Shown piece after piece: positions 33,331 through 42,116 of a DNA stretch of 64,000 nt. The stretch's first letter is position 1; every line of letters begins with the position of its first letter. Where the stretch lies: NCBI GenBank assembly GCA_947167745.1, contig CAMVJE010000004.1, forward strand, positions 1-64,000, read 5' to 3'. Source of the stretch: an uncultured Treponema sp. Its GTDB lineage: Bacteria; Spirochaetota; Spirochaetia; Treponematales; Treponemataceae. The notes beneath the pieces were generated by a model. That model searched no databases, was not told where the DNA came from, and saw only the letters and a program-made list of their open reading frames with translations. A program made the position numbers and the translations under genes.

Positions 33331-33359
33331 AGGGCGTCTTTTGCGGACGCTCTTTTTTT
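33331..33359 (+). terminator. Terminator after metK
   Basis: AGGGCGTC (33331-33338) pairs with GGACGCTCT (33345-33353) with one G-T, followed by TTTTTTT. The T-tract ends directly at the first base of tRNA-Gly. Confidence 0.85.
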
Positions 33360-33431
33360 GCGGTTGTCATATAACGGCTATTATCCGGGCTTCCCAAGCC
33401 CGAGACGCGGGTCCGACTCCCGTCAACCGCT
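33360..33431 (+). tRNA. tRNA-Gly(CCC)
   Basis: A 72-base cloverleaf. Acceptor GCGGTTG/CAACCGC, a short D-stem ATA/TAT, anticodon stem CGGGC/GCCCG with loop TTCCCAA and anticodon CCC, T-stem GCGGG/CCCGT with loop TCCGACT, discriminator T. The T-loop has C where T55 is normal. CCA is not encoded. It starts immediately after the metK terminator and ends 4 bases before the ATG of the next gene. Confidence 0.85.
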
Positions 33432-33435
33432 TTTT

Positions 33436-34089
33436 ATGGATTCGGATTTATCGGCGCAGAATCATGAGGCGCATATTCATTACATTGTTGCTTTTATCGG
33501 CGGATTTTTGGGAATCTTTCCGGTCGTGAACGCCGTGCATTTCCTTGGCTCGGCTCAGACTTCAAATCTTATCGACATCGTTCTGGCTTCCCTTCGCGCT
33601 GACTGGTCTTCGCTTTTACTCCATGTCTTCGGGGCTTTTTTGTATGTGCTGGCGGTCTTTCTGGTCACTTTTCTTCCTAAGCACACCCGCTTAAATGTGA
33701 AGTGGCTGGCTCTTTTTGTGGACGCAGCTGCTTCTTTTGTCATGTGGCTTTTTCCCATTGAGCGAGACTTTCCGCTAACGATGTATTTGTACCCGACTTT
33801 TTTTGCCATGGCTTTTCAGTGGTGCTCTTTTAAGGGTGCTTACGGTTTTACAAGTTCCACGATTTTTTCAACGAATAATCTGAGGCAGTTTATAGCTTCT
33901 CTGACTGAAGTTTTTTGCAACGGCGATAAGTCTTTTTTACTCAAGGCAAAATTTTTCGGTCTTACACTGCTGGGCTTTCATCTTGGTGTGGCAGCAAGCG
34001 GCATACTCTGGTTTTTTCTTGGCAATGCGGGTTTTTTATTTGCTCTCCTTCCAATTTCTGTTGCTGGGCTTTTGTACAGGGCAGGTTGA
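33436..34089 (+). CDS. DUF1275 (YoaK-type) membrane protein
   Basis: 217 residues from ATG 33436; upstream in-frame codons lie within the tRNA gene. About six membrane segments. The opening HYIVAFIGGFLGIFPVVNAV followed by HFLGSAQTSNLIDI and the later TSSTIFSTNNLRQF are the two half-motifs of the DUF1275 family (small integral membrane proteins of unknown transport role). There is no Shine-Dalgarno sequence because the tRNA 3' end occupies that position. Confidence 0.83.
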   Translation: MDSDLSAQNHEAHIHYIVAFIGGFLGIFPVVNAVHFLGSAQTSNLIDIVLASLRADWSSLLLHVFGAFLYVLAVFLVTFLPKHTRLNVKWLALFVDAAASFVMWLFPIERDFPLTMYLYPTFFAMAFQWCSFKGAYGFTSSTIFSTNNLRQFIASLTEVFCNGDKSFLLKAKFFGLTLLGFHLGVAASGILWFFLGNAGFLFALLPISVAGLLYRAG

Positions 34090-34104
34090 TATTGTCACGC
34101 AATG

Positions 34105-34938
34105 TCATGGAAGGCTGAGTAAATCCAGTTGGCACAAGTGGCGAATTTTTTCTGATTGGCTTAAGTCAAAGAATTCTTCTTTTGTTGACAGTTCTTCCAG
34201 ATACCGGGCGGCATGGGTTGCAGTTTCTTTTAAGGCAGACAAAAGATTTTCGGAACAGTCAGGAATGTAGCATGAAAGACGGCTTCCTTCGTTTCCTTTT
34301 ATTCCCATAAAATACTCAAAATACTCTGCTTTGTAAAAGCCGAAGGCTGAGTAAATTCCGAAAAAATCTGCTATCAGTTCATCGTGAAGATGGTTTTGAG
34401 CCGTACCAAAATATTTTTTTGTAAAAAAATGAGTGCATTCATGTTCCAGTCGAATTTGCATGGATTTTTTTTGCCAGTCATCCTCTGAAAGCTGCATTAT
34501 TTTTGTCGACACATTGCTGTAGGGTTTTTGGGAAAGAATGATGAAGCGTGTAGTTGCTCCGAATACGAATGATGCTCCGGTTGCGCCAAGATTTGGGGGG
34601 GATTTGCCTTTGTGGATGAGATTTGTAACAAGATTTTCAAAGTCGGCAGTATCTTTGATTTTTATGACCGGAATTTTTCCTGCCACCGAATCGTATATTT
34701 CTGCCGAAATTGCATCTGCATTATTGAAGGAAAGAGGCATTTTTGTGACTAGCATTGTGTTGATGGCCTGTTCGGCTCCATTTTTGGTTAGGGTAGAAAT
34801 AAAATTTAGCCAAAAATCCAAAAAGGAATCGTCTTCTGCGGGATTATTATTGTATGAGATAAAGTGATTTTTACAGTAATTGTCAAAAATGCGCTGGTCG
34901 TTGGTGTTGAGTGAAGGAAAATCCTGAGACATAGACAC
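34105..34938 (-). CDS. Putative zinc metallopeptidase (HExxH, DUF7005-like)
   Basis: 277 residues, no signal peptide. Residues around 167 read LEHECTHFFTKKYFG, i.e. HExxH, followed about 15 residues later by HDELIADFFG, which offers a third ligand (E or D) in zincin style. The N-terminal half (LSFNNADAISAE, PVIKIKDTADFENL) is not recognised. The motif layout suggests a cytoplasmic metallopeptidase-like protein of unknown substrate. Convergent with the DUF1275 gene. Confidence 0.6.
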   Translation of the reverse strand: MSMSQDFPSLNTNDQRIFDNYCKNHFISYNNNPAEDDSFLDFWLNFISTLTKNGAEQAINTMLVTKMPLSFNNADAISAEIYDSVAGKIPVIKIKDTADFENLVTNLIHKGKSPPNLGATGASFVFGATTRFIILSQKPYSNVSTKIMQLSEDDWQKKSMQIRLEHECTHFFTKKYFGTAQNHLHDELIADFFGIYSAFGFYKAEYFEYFMGIKGNEGSRLSCYIPDCSENLLSALKETATHAARYLEELSTKEEFFDLSQSEKIRHLCQLDLLSLP

Positions 34939-35012
34939 ATTTTAACAGATTTTTTCATTTTTTCACCCATTTCCTCAGATTCTGCATAAAAATCTTTATT
35001 GAAAACAGGTCG

Positions 35013-35042
35013 TTGATAATGTTGCGGAACTTTTAGTAAAAT
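35013..35042 (+). promoter_or_regulatory. Promoter of nth
   Basis: TTGATA (35013-35018) and TAAAAT (35037-35042) with an 18-base spacer. The -10 box overlaps the ATG at 35041 and ends 7 bases before the ATG at 35050, which suggests that the latter is used in a leaderless mRNA. Confidence 0.55.
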
Positions 35043-35049
35043 GACTCTT

Positions 35050-35697
35050 ATGAATCTCCTTTCTTCCCGACAAATTAACGAAGTATTTACTCGTTTTAAA
35101 GCTCAGAACGAAAATCCCAAGTCGGAATTGAACTGGACTTCACCATTTACTCTTCTGGTTGCGGTTGTATTGAGCGCGCAGGCGACAGATAAATCCGTGA
35201 ATCTTGCCACGGAAGAATTATACAAAGTTGCCGATACTCCCGAAAAAATTCTTGCTCTCGGTGAAGAAGGGCTGATTCCCTACATAAAATCAATCGGGCT
35301 GTACAAGTCAAAGGCAAAGCATGTTATCGGTTTGTGCGAAAAATTGCTTGCTGATTTTGAAGGTCAGGTTCCCAGAAGCCGTGAGGATTTAATGAGTCTT
35401 CCTGGTGTTGGCCGAAAAACCGCCAATGTGGTACTTAATGTGGTTTGGGGCGAACATACTATGCCGGTGGATACACATCTTCTGAGGATTTGCCCTAAAA
35501 TCGGTCTGGCAGAAGGCAGCACTCCCGAAACTGTAGAAAAATCTTTGATGGAGCGGATTCCAGATGAATTTATGGAGCACGCCCATCACTGGCTGATTCT
35601 GCATGGCCGCTATGTATGCACGGCCCGCTCTCCCAAATGCGAGAATTGCCTTATAAACGATTTGTGCAAGCATAATGACGAAAAAGTCTTAAACTGA
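35050..35697 (+). CDS. nth: Endonuclease III
   Basis: 215 residues from ATG 35050. The helix-hairpin-helix LPGVGRKTANVVL contains the catalytic lysine, VDTHLLRI the catalytic aspartate, and the C-terminal CX6CX2CX5C (CTARSPKCENCLINDLC) binds 4Fe-4S. A DNA glycosylase/AP lyase for oxidised pyrimidines. Stop is followed by mscS 33 bases on, possibly one transcript. Confidence 0.96.
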   Translation: MNLLSSRQINEVFTRFKAQNENPKSELNWTSPFTLLVAVVLSAQATDKSVNLATEELYKVADTPEKILALGEEGLIPYIKSIGLYKSKAKHVIGLCEKLLADFEGQVPRSREDLMSLPGVGRKTANVVLNVVWGEHTMPVDTHLLRICPKIGLAEGSTPETVEKSLMERIPDEFMEHAHHWLILHGRYVCTARSPKCENCLINDLCKHNDEKVLN

Positions 35698-35730
35698 TAA
35701 AATCAATTACAAATCAAAAAGGAGTACTTT

Positions 35731-36639
35731 ATGAATGAAATGGCTGGTGGCGCAATGAATGTTGCCAACGAAACTGTTAATCAAATGCAGAACTTTTTCC
35801 ATGTGAATGAAATCGTCAACTATGTGAAAGAGCCGGAGCATATCATTAAATTTGCTACGGGTGTAATTGCGATTCTTATTTTCTGGATTGTTTATCGTCT
35901 TATCCGCATGATTATCAAAAAGGGTGCGGCAAAAAAACTTGAGCCACAGGCGGTAAAATCCCTTACAAAAATCGTCGGCTATGTCTTTTATGTGCTGATT
36001 GTAATGTATGTTTTGGGCTTGTTCGGAATCAATCTTGGCGCAATCTGGGGTGCCATGGGTATCGCCGGAGTTGCAATCGGCTTCGCTGCTCAAACAACCG
36101 TGAGCAACTTGATTTCAGGCATCTTCATCGTTACAGAAAAGACCATGAAAATCGGCGACTTCATCGAGGTTGACGGTGTTTCTGGTACAGTCGATAAAGT
36201 CGGACTTCTTTCTATTAAAATCCACACTGTTGATAACCAGCTTATCCGTATTCCTAGCTCGGCAATCATCAACACCAAACTCAAGAATTACTCAACCTAC
36301 GATTATCGCCGCTATGTTTTTGCTGTGAGTGTCGATTATGCCACTGATTTGGACAAAGCTGTCGAGGTTCTTAACGGAGTTCCAGCCCGCTGTTCTCTGG
36401 TCGTAAAGGACAATGCAAATTATGCTCCTAAAGTTCTCGTTACCGACTGTTTGGATTCTGGAATCGGAATGAACCTTATCGTATGGTGCAAACGCCCTGA
36501 TTTCTTCGATATGAAGACAGAAGTTTGTATCCAGACAGTAAAAGCCTTCAACGAAAACGGCATCAACATTCCGTATAATCGCGTGGATGTTTCTATGCTC
36601 ACCGATAAAACGATTCCGTCTCTGTCTTTTAAAGCATAA
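35731..36639 (+). CDS. mscS: Small-conductance mechanosensitive channel
   Basis: 302 residues. After an N-terminal extracytoplasmic segment come three membrane helices (about 40-60, 85-105, 110-130). The pore helix has the glycine/alanine pattern GAIWGAMGIAGVAIGFAAQT, followed by VSNLISGIFI, and the beta domain has the VEVDGVSGTVDKVGL-like FIEVDGVSGTVDKVGLLSIK and IPSSAIINTKLKNYS. It releases solutes on hypo-osmotic shock. Shine-Dalgarno AAAGGAG before ATG 35731. Confidence 0.95.
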   Translation: MNEMAGGAMNVANETVNQMQNFFHVNEIVNYVKEPEHIIKFATGVIAILIFWIVYRLIRMIIKKGAAKKLEPQAVKSLTKIVGYVFYVLIVMYVLGLFGINLGAIWGAMGIAGVAIGFAAQTTVSNLISGIFIVTEKTMKIGDFIEVDGVSGTVDKVGLLSIKIHTVDNQLIRIPSSAIINTKLKNYSTYDYRRYVFAVSVDYATDLDKAVEVLNGVPARCSLVVKDNANYAPKVLVTDCLDSGIGMNLIVWCKRPDFFDMKTEVCIQTVKAFNENGINIPYNRVDVSMLTDKTIPSLSFKA

Positions 36640-36715
36640 AATGCACAAAAGTCGGCGAAAAGGTCAAATTTTGTACAGATTTTTATTTTTGATTTGGATA
36701 TACTGATTCCGAAAT

Positions 36716-38089
36716 ATGACAGAAAATCTTTTTAGCAAACAAGACCTTCGTCGGCTTATCTTTCCGCTTGTCGCGGAGCAGTTTCTTGCGATGACTATTG
36801 GCGCTTGTGACACCGTGATGGTCTCGTCTGTAGGCGAGGCCGGTGTTTCAGGCGTTTCTCTTATTGATCAGCTTACACAGCTTTTTATCCAATTATTCGC
36901 AGCATTCGCAACTGGCGGTGCTGTCGTTTCCAGTCAGTATCTTGGTCACAAATCAGACGAAAAAGCTCGTACGGCAGCCCGGCAGCTTCTCAATATTTCA
37001 ACTTTTGTTGCCCTTGTGATTATCGCTATTTGCCTTCCGCTGCGGCATTTTATCCTGAACATGATTTACGGCAAAATCGATGAAAGCGTAATGCAGAACG
37101 CCCTCATTTATTTTGTGTGGATTTTGCTTTCATTTCCCTTCCTTGCAATTTACAATTCCTGTGCAGCTCTCTTCCGCTCCATGGGGAACAGCAAAATTTC
37201 CCTCAAGGTGAGTCTCATGATGAATCTCACAAATATTGCTGGAAACGCGATTTTGATTTACGGGGCAAAAATCGGCGTGGCAGGAGCCGGAATCGCCACC
37301 CTTGCCAGCCGAATCGTCGCCGCTATCGTTATGGTTTATCTGCTTGCCCGGCCCAGTGCAAAAATCAACAGCCGTATTTATCTTGAAAAACTCTGGAAAA
37401 TAGAAATCCGCTTTGACATGATTCGAAAAATCCTCAAAGTTGCAATCCCCAGTGGAATCGAAAATTCAGTATTCCATATCGGAAAAATTCTGGTTTATTC
37501 ATTTATGTCTGGTTTTGGTCTTGCTGCAATCGCTGCCAACGCAATCACTAATACAATAGCCAGTTTTTCAAACATTCCGGCTCAGGCAATTGGTCTTTCA
37601 AGTGTTACAGTTATCGGTCAGTGCATCGGAGCGGATGAAAAAGAGCAGGCTAAATACTACGGCCGCAAAATGATGAAAGAAGCTTACATCGGAATGTTCT
37701 GCGTTGCGACTTTCATTTTTATTCTTGCACCACTTTTGGTTCGAGCATTCAATCTTTCCGACGAGGCCCGATCTCTTGCAACCGGTGTTATCCGTACCTG
37801 TATGGTAGCCAATATTTTCTTCTGGCCCATGTCTTTTACAATGCCCAACATTCTCCGTGCTTCCGGAGATGCAAAATTCACCATGGTTGTTTCTAACATC
37901 AGTATGTGGCTGTTCCGAGTTCTTTTTAGCTTTCTTATTTCAAAATATCTCCTCTTCAAATTCCCGGAGAATACGGCTTTAGCTCTCTATGGAATCTGGT
38001 TCGGAATGTACATCGACTGGATTTTCCGTGGTCTTTGCTTTGGAATCAGATTTCATAGAAACCGCTGGCTTGATAAGAAAGTTATTTAG
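36716..38089 (+). CDS. MATE-family efflux transporter
   Basis: 457 residues with twelve predicted membrane helices in two similar halves. Typical segments are FPLVAEQFLAMTIGACDTVM near the start, QLFAAFATGGAVVSSQYLG, and in the second half AIAANAITNTIASFSNIPAQ and GQCIGADEKEQAKYYGRKM. It exports drugs or metabolites with Na+ or H+; substrate not identifiable. TATACT ends 11 bases before the ATG and there is no Shine-Dalgarno sequence. Confidence 0.92.
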   Translation: MTENLFSKQDLRRLIFPLVAEQFLAMTIGACDTVMVSSVGEAGVSGVSLIDQLTQLFIQLFAAFATGGAVVSSQYLGHKSDEKARTAARQLLNISTFVALVIIAICLPLRHFILNMIYGKIDESVMQNALIYFVWILLSFPFLAIYNSCAALFRSMGNSKISLKVSLMMNLTNIAGNAILIYGAKIGVAGAGIATLASRIVAAIVMVYLLARPSAKINSRIYLEKLWKIEIRFDMIRKILKVAIPSGIENSVFHIGKILVYSFMSGFGLAAIAANAITNTIASFSNIPAQAIGLSSVTVIGQCIGADEKEQAKYYGRKMMKEAYIGMFCVATFIFILAPLLVRAFNLSDEARSLATGVIRTCMVANIFFWPMSFTMPNILRASGDAKFTMVVSNISMWLFRVLFSFLISKYLLFKFPENTALALYGIWFGMYIDWIFRGLCFGIRFHRNRWLDKKVI

Positions 38090-38167
38090 TTTCAAAATTC
38101 ATTTAAATTTCCTGTAATCTGCGTTACAATTTTTGAATAGAATTGTTTTCTTAACAAGGAGTTTTAA

Positions 38168-38860
38168 ATGAAAAAAATCGTTTTAGGAATGTCCGCAATT
38201 ATCGCGGCGGCTTTGTTTTTGAGTTGTGGTTCTACAAAGAACGCTGTAAATATCACTTCTCAGAATGTTAAAATTGAGAGGGTTGACTGGCAGGGTGCAA
38301 GCACTGGATCAATGCCTCCGGCTTGGCTTGAGGCTGTCACTTCTGGCGATGTCGAAGAAGTTGCAAAAGCCCTCAATGTAGATTCAAAACAGTACAAGGT
38401 TTTCGTTATCAGCAATTCTGGCCCAAATCTTGACTTCCTCAAAACATGGACAGACAATGTTGACGCCGTTTCAGAAGTTTCTGGTTCAATGAGCCGTGTC
38501 GTAGGACAGTCAGTTCAGGCAAATATGACTGGTACAACCGAAGAAGTCCAGAAAAATGTCGATCAGGCAGTAAAAGTTGCTTCAAGTGTTGAACTTATCG
38601 GCCTCGAAAAAAAGGCTTCTTATTGGGTAAAAACCCGCCGCGTAAAAACAGGAGTTACCGAGCCAAAATATGATTCTGACTATGAGCCTTCTGTTTACAC
38701 ATACTATGTCGTTTACATTATGTCAAACGAAGTATTTGACCGCTCATTGCGATCTTCTATGGACCGCGGAATTTCTGAAAATACAGAAAATGCAAGTCTT
38801 CTCAAACAGTTGATTACTGCAAGCCTCGCAAAAACAATCATCCCTGGATATTCGGAGTAA
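38168..38860 (+). CDS. Lipoprotein of unknown function (first of four)
   Basis: 230 residues. Signal peptide MKKIVLGMSAIIAAALFLSC with lipobox LSC at about residue 20. The mature domain contains MPPAWLEAVTSGDVEEVAKA, which resembles the opening of LPP20-type domains, and a later ELIGLEKKASYWVKT strand. AAGGAG precedes the ATG. It opens a four-gene lipoprotein operon, with only 3 bases to the next gene. The neighbours suggest it works in the same envelope complex. Confidence 0.8.
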   Translation: MKKIVLGMSAIIAAALFLSCGSTKNAVNITSQNVKIERVDWQGASTGSMPPAWLEAVTSGDVEEVAKALNVDSKQYKVFVISNSGPNLDFLKTWTDNVDAVSEVSGSMSRVVGQSVQANMTGTTEEVQKNVDQAVKVASSVELIGLEKKASYWVKTRRVKTGVTEPKYDSDYEPSVYTYYVVYIMSNEVFDRSLRSSMDRGISENTENASLLKQLITASLAKTIIPGYSE

Positions 38861-38863
38861 TAC

Positions 38864-39469
38864 ATGAAAAAGTACGCACTCCTTTTTGCTTCCCTCGTAT
38901 CTCTTTCACTTATTTCTTGTGGCACAACATCTAATACTGTTGAGAGATATGCGGCTGGAGCCGATGTAAAAGACATCACTGGATATTGGAATGAAAACGA
39001 TATCAAGCAGGTTTGCGAAGAATTAATTTCCGGCTGTATTGCTTCACCGAGGGTTGCCAATTTCAAAACAGAGAAAGGTAAAGCTCCGGTAGCAATTGTG
39101 GGAAAAATTTCAAACAAGAGCAGCGAGCATATTGATACAGCAATGGTGGCAAAACGATTCCAGACAGCGATTATCAATAGCGGTGTAATGGAATTTGTTG
39201 CCGACAGTGAGCAGCGTCTTGAACTTCGTGCCGAAAAAGTCGATCAGGCCGAAAATGCCTATGATACAGCAAAATCAATCGGAAACGAACTCGCCGCAGA
39301 CTTTATGCTTCAGGGAACTGTATACTCGCATGTAGATGAATCTTCAACTGAAGCAGTGCGTACATATCAGGTTGATGCTCAGCTTATTGATATTGAATCA
39401 AACAAGATTCTCTGGCAGGGCGAAAAATCTATCAGCAAGTACATAAAAAAAGCAACAAAAAAACTGTAG
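38864..39469 (+). CDS. LpoB-like penicillin-binding-protein activator
   Basis: 201 residues. Signal peptide with lipobox ISC, then a fold matching the LpoB family: VAIVGKISNKSSEHIDTAMV, FQTAIINSGVMEFV, AADFMLQGTVYSHVDE and VDAQLIDIESNKILWQGE. In Gammaproteobacteria LpoB reaches through the cell wall to stimulate PBP1b; in a spirochaete the partner is unknown. GGAG of its Shine-Dalgarno sequence lies in the end of the upstream gene. Confidence 0.85.
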   Translation: MKKYALLFASLVSLSLISCGTTSNTVERYAAGADVKDITGYWNENDIKQVCEELISGCIASPRVANFKTEKGKAPVAIVGKISNKSSEHIDTAMVAKRFQTAIINSGVMEFVADSEQRLELRAEKVDQAENAYDTAKSIGNELAADFMLQGTVYSHVDESSTEAVRTYQVDAQLIDIESNKILWQGEKSISKYIKKATKKL

Positions 39470-39475
39470 GATTAA

Positions 39476-41011
39476 ATGAAGGATTTGTATTTTTCTATTA
39501 AAAACGCAATATCTTTTATTTTATGCACAAGTGCTTTCTTTTTTGTTTCTTGTGGTTCTACACGACTTTCATCTCCCGAGTATCTTGCCAGGCTTGATTC
39601 GGGAGATTATAAGTCTTGCCTTGACGATATAGAAAAAGCCGGCAAAAAAAAATCTAATCCAGATAAAATCCGTGATAATTTTGATGAAGCTATGATAAGG
39701 CATTATCAAAAAGATTACGACTCATCCCTTAAAATCCTTAATGCCACAGACCGCCTTATGGACGATGCTGTAACTAAAAGTATCAGCCGGGGCTTTGCAT
39801 CAGTCTTTGGAAACGACAATGCTACTGAATATGCCGGTACACCCTACGAATATGTTTATCTGAATATTTTTAATGCACTTAATTACTACAACAAGGGTGA
39901 TATTGAGGAAGCTGCAGTTGAAGTGCGGCGATTAAATGAAAAACAGCGAAAGTGCCTTAATGAATATGGTGAATGGGTTAAAACAAATGACTCAAAAATC
40001 GAAGTTTCAAATACATATAAATTACTCAATTTGGATTCGGCTAAGGTGATTTCTAGTTCACCAAAAAAGCCTTCTGAAGCAGATATTTTCCGTGATTCTG
40101 CTACAGCGCGATATCTCAGCATTATTTTTGCAATGATGGACGATAGTGTAAACAACAGCTGGAACATTTCTGCGGATAAAGCAACTTTTAAAGCTTTGAA
40201 CCCCGCATTTGATATAGATTCTGTGAGTAAAATTTCTGATGGAAAGGGGCGGCTTGATGTACTTGCCTTTACAGGCTTGATTGGACGGAGGGGCGAAAAG
40301 CGGGTCATCATAGGGCCTTTCCCAGGAATACAGTTTCCTGTAGGAAAATCTTTCGTCTTTATTCCACCATTTGATTTGGAATTTGTGTATCCGCAGTTTC
40401 CGGCTCCTCAGGAAAAATTATCTCCCTATGTTGCGCCAACTATAGGCAGAGGGCCGTCTTTTACAATTTATCCTGGCAAAAACGAAATCATTCCAATGCC
40501 AAAAAACCAAATTGCCGGCATAAAATTGATTTTCGAAAAAGGAAGCAATCTTTCCGTAACTGAGAAAAAGTTTTCACTTCTTGAAGATTTTAATTACGCA
40601 GTTCAGCAGGATGTAAATACCAAGGCAAAAAGTGCATATTCCCGAAGTATAGGGCGCAGTTTGATGAAAAAATTTACGGCTGTTACCGGCGCAACTGCAA
40701 GTCTTCTTTTTGCGGAAGAAGGGGTAAAACGGGATGAAAATTTGCTCACTGTAGGAATTTATGTCGCATCATATTTAGCCGCTGCAAAAGCGATTGATCA
40801 GGTTGATAGAACTGAAACTGCTGATATCAGGCAGGTTTATGCCCTTCCAGCTCAATCCTATGCGACTGGGATTGAACTTTTGCCAGGAATTTATTCTTTT
40901 AAAGTTCAATATCTTGGGAAAGATGGTAAAATACTCAAAGAAGAGCATTTTAAAAATATCGAAATAAAAAGCGGAAAAACCGTTTTAGTGGAGTCATCAT
41001 GTCAAAAGTAA
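39476..41011 (+). CDS. COG3014-type lipoprotein with TPR-like N-terminus
   Basis: 511 residues. Signal peptide with lipobox VSC. An N-terminal helical region (YLARLDSGDYKSCLDDIEKA, KDYDSSLKILNATDRL, YVYLNIFNALNYYNKGDIEE) has the alternating small/aromatic pattern of TPR pairs, as in the COG3014 family commonly found next to LpoB and LPP20 genes. The C-terminal half is beta-rich and includes TIYPGKNEIIPMPKNQIAG. The 3' end overlaps the next gene by 13 bases. Confidence 0.75.
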   Translation: MKDLYFSIKNAISFILCTSAFFFVSCGSTRLSSPEYLARLDSGDYKSCLDDIEKAGKKKSNPDKIRDNFDEAMIRHYQKDYDSSLKILNATDRLMDDAVTKSISRGFASVFGNDNATEYAGTPYEYVYLNIFNALNYYNKGDIEEAAVEVRRLNEKQRKCLNEYGEWVKTNDSKIEVSNTYKLLNLDSAKVISSSPKKPSEADIFRDSATARYLSIIFAMMDDSVNNSWNISADKATFKALNPAFDIDSVSKISDGKGRLDVLAFTGLIGRRGEKRVIIGPFPGIQFPVGKSFVFIPPFDLEFVYPQFPAPQEKLSPYVAPTIGRGPSFTIYPGKNEIIPMPKNQIAGIKLIFEKGSNLSVTEKKFSLLEDFNYAVQQDVNTKAKSAYSRSIGRSLMKKFTAVTGATASLLFAEEGVKRDENLLTVGIYVASYLAAAKAIDQVDRTETADIRQVYALPAQSYATGIELLPGIYSFKVQYLGKDGKILKEEHFKNIEIKSGKTVLVESSCQK

Positions 41012-42069
41012 GAAGTCTATTTTTATGTTTGTTGCCGGCAATTTTTTTCGGATGTGCTTCTAGCTCAAATGTCTCAAAAACTTCCCAATCAGCAAAAGCT
41101 ATGCCTGACTGGATTCTCGGAACATCTTCAATGTATCCAAAATCTTTTTACCTGACGGGAACAGGCTCGGCTACCGACAAAAAATCTGCTGAACTTGATG
41201 CAATTAACGAGCTGGTTTCGATTTTCGGGCAGAGCGTATCTTCTGCCGCATCAACTTCACGAAGAATGGAAATGGCTCAAAGCAAGGGAATCGTGGCTTA
41301 TGGAGAGGAGTCGTCTATTGATCAGGGGGTTCTTCGTGAAATCAATCAGAATGATGTAATTGCAGTTGAAATTCCTGAATTTTACGAAGAAAAGAGTGAA
41401 AACAAGTGGTATGCCCTCGCCGTAATGAGTAAATCAAAAGGAAGCCAGATTTATTCGAATATGATTGATAAAAATCAGGCAGAAATCAATTCAATTATTA
41501 ATCAGATAAAAGCCGAAAAAGAACCAAATACAATGATTAATTATTCCAGACTTGATTTTGCAGAAGAGATTTCAAAAATAAACGAGGGATATTTAAAACG
41601 TCTTACAATTTTAAATCCCGAAGCAGCCAGAAAGTATGATTCAATATACACGGCGGTTCAAATTCATAAAATGAAGTCTGACATGGCGGCAAAAATCCCT
41701 GTTTGTGTTAAAGTTGATAATGATTCGGACGGCCGGGTAGCCAAAGCTTTTCAGGAAGTGATGGCTTCTTACGGCTTTAATACTACACTTGGTTCAAACG
41801 AGCGTTATGCAATCAAATGCAATATTCTTTTCTTTCAGCGCGAAAGCTCAGATAACAAGACAAAATTCTGCGAATATGTTGCTGACTGTACATTAAACGA
41901 TACTTTTACAGGCGAAACCCTTGTTCCTCTGGGAATCAACGGGCGGGAAGGTTCTCCGACTTATCAAAATGCAGAAGTCCGTGCCAAGCAAAAGATTTCA
42001 TCAAGAATAAAAAATGATTTTTCTAAGAGTTTCAAAAGCTATTTAGGTGATTTTTCTAAAGCCTTTTAA
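40999..42069 (+). CDS. LPP20-family lipoprotein
   Basis: 356 residues from ATG 40999, inside the end of the preceding gene; GTGGAG is its Shine-Dalgarno sequence. Signal peptide with lipobox FGC. The LPP20 domain (named for the Helicobacter lipoprotein) is suggested by PDWILGTSSMYPKSFYLTGT followed by GSATDKKSAELDAINEL and KWYALAVMSKSKG. The C-terminal half (VDNDSDGRVAKAFQEVM, NILFFQRESSDN) resembles a second stand-alone LpoB/CsgG-like domain. It completes the four-gene lipoprotein operon. Confidence 0.8.
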   Translation: MSKVRSLFLCLLPAIFFGCASSSNVSKTSQSAKAMPDWILGTSSMYPKSFYLTGTGSATDKKSAELDAINELVSIFGQSVSSAASTSRRMEMAQSKGIVAYGEESSIDQGVLREINQNDVIAVEIPEFYEEKSENKWYALAVMSKSKGSQIYSNMIDKNQAEINSIINQIKAEKEPNTMINYSRLDFAEEISKINEGYLKRLTILNPEAARKYDSIYTAVQIHKMKSDMAAKIPVCVKVDNDSDGRVAKAFQEVMASYGFNTTLGSNERYAIKCNILFFQRESSDNKTKFCEYVADCTLNDTFTGETLVPLGINGREGSPTYQNAEVRAKQKISSRIKNDFSKSFKSYLGDFSKAF

Positions 42070-42078
42070 AATTATTTT

Positions 42079-42107
42079 TTGCATGATTAGTACTTTTGGT
42101 TTACAAT
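42079..42107 (+). promoter_or_regulatory. Promoter of nnr
   Basis: TTGCAT (42079-42084) and TACAAT (42102-42107) with a 17-base spacer, 9 bases before the ATG at 42117. No Shine-Dalgarno sequence. Confidence 0.6.
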
Positions 42108-42116
42108 TTAAGTACC

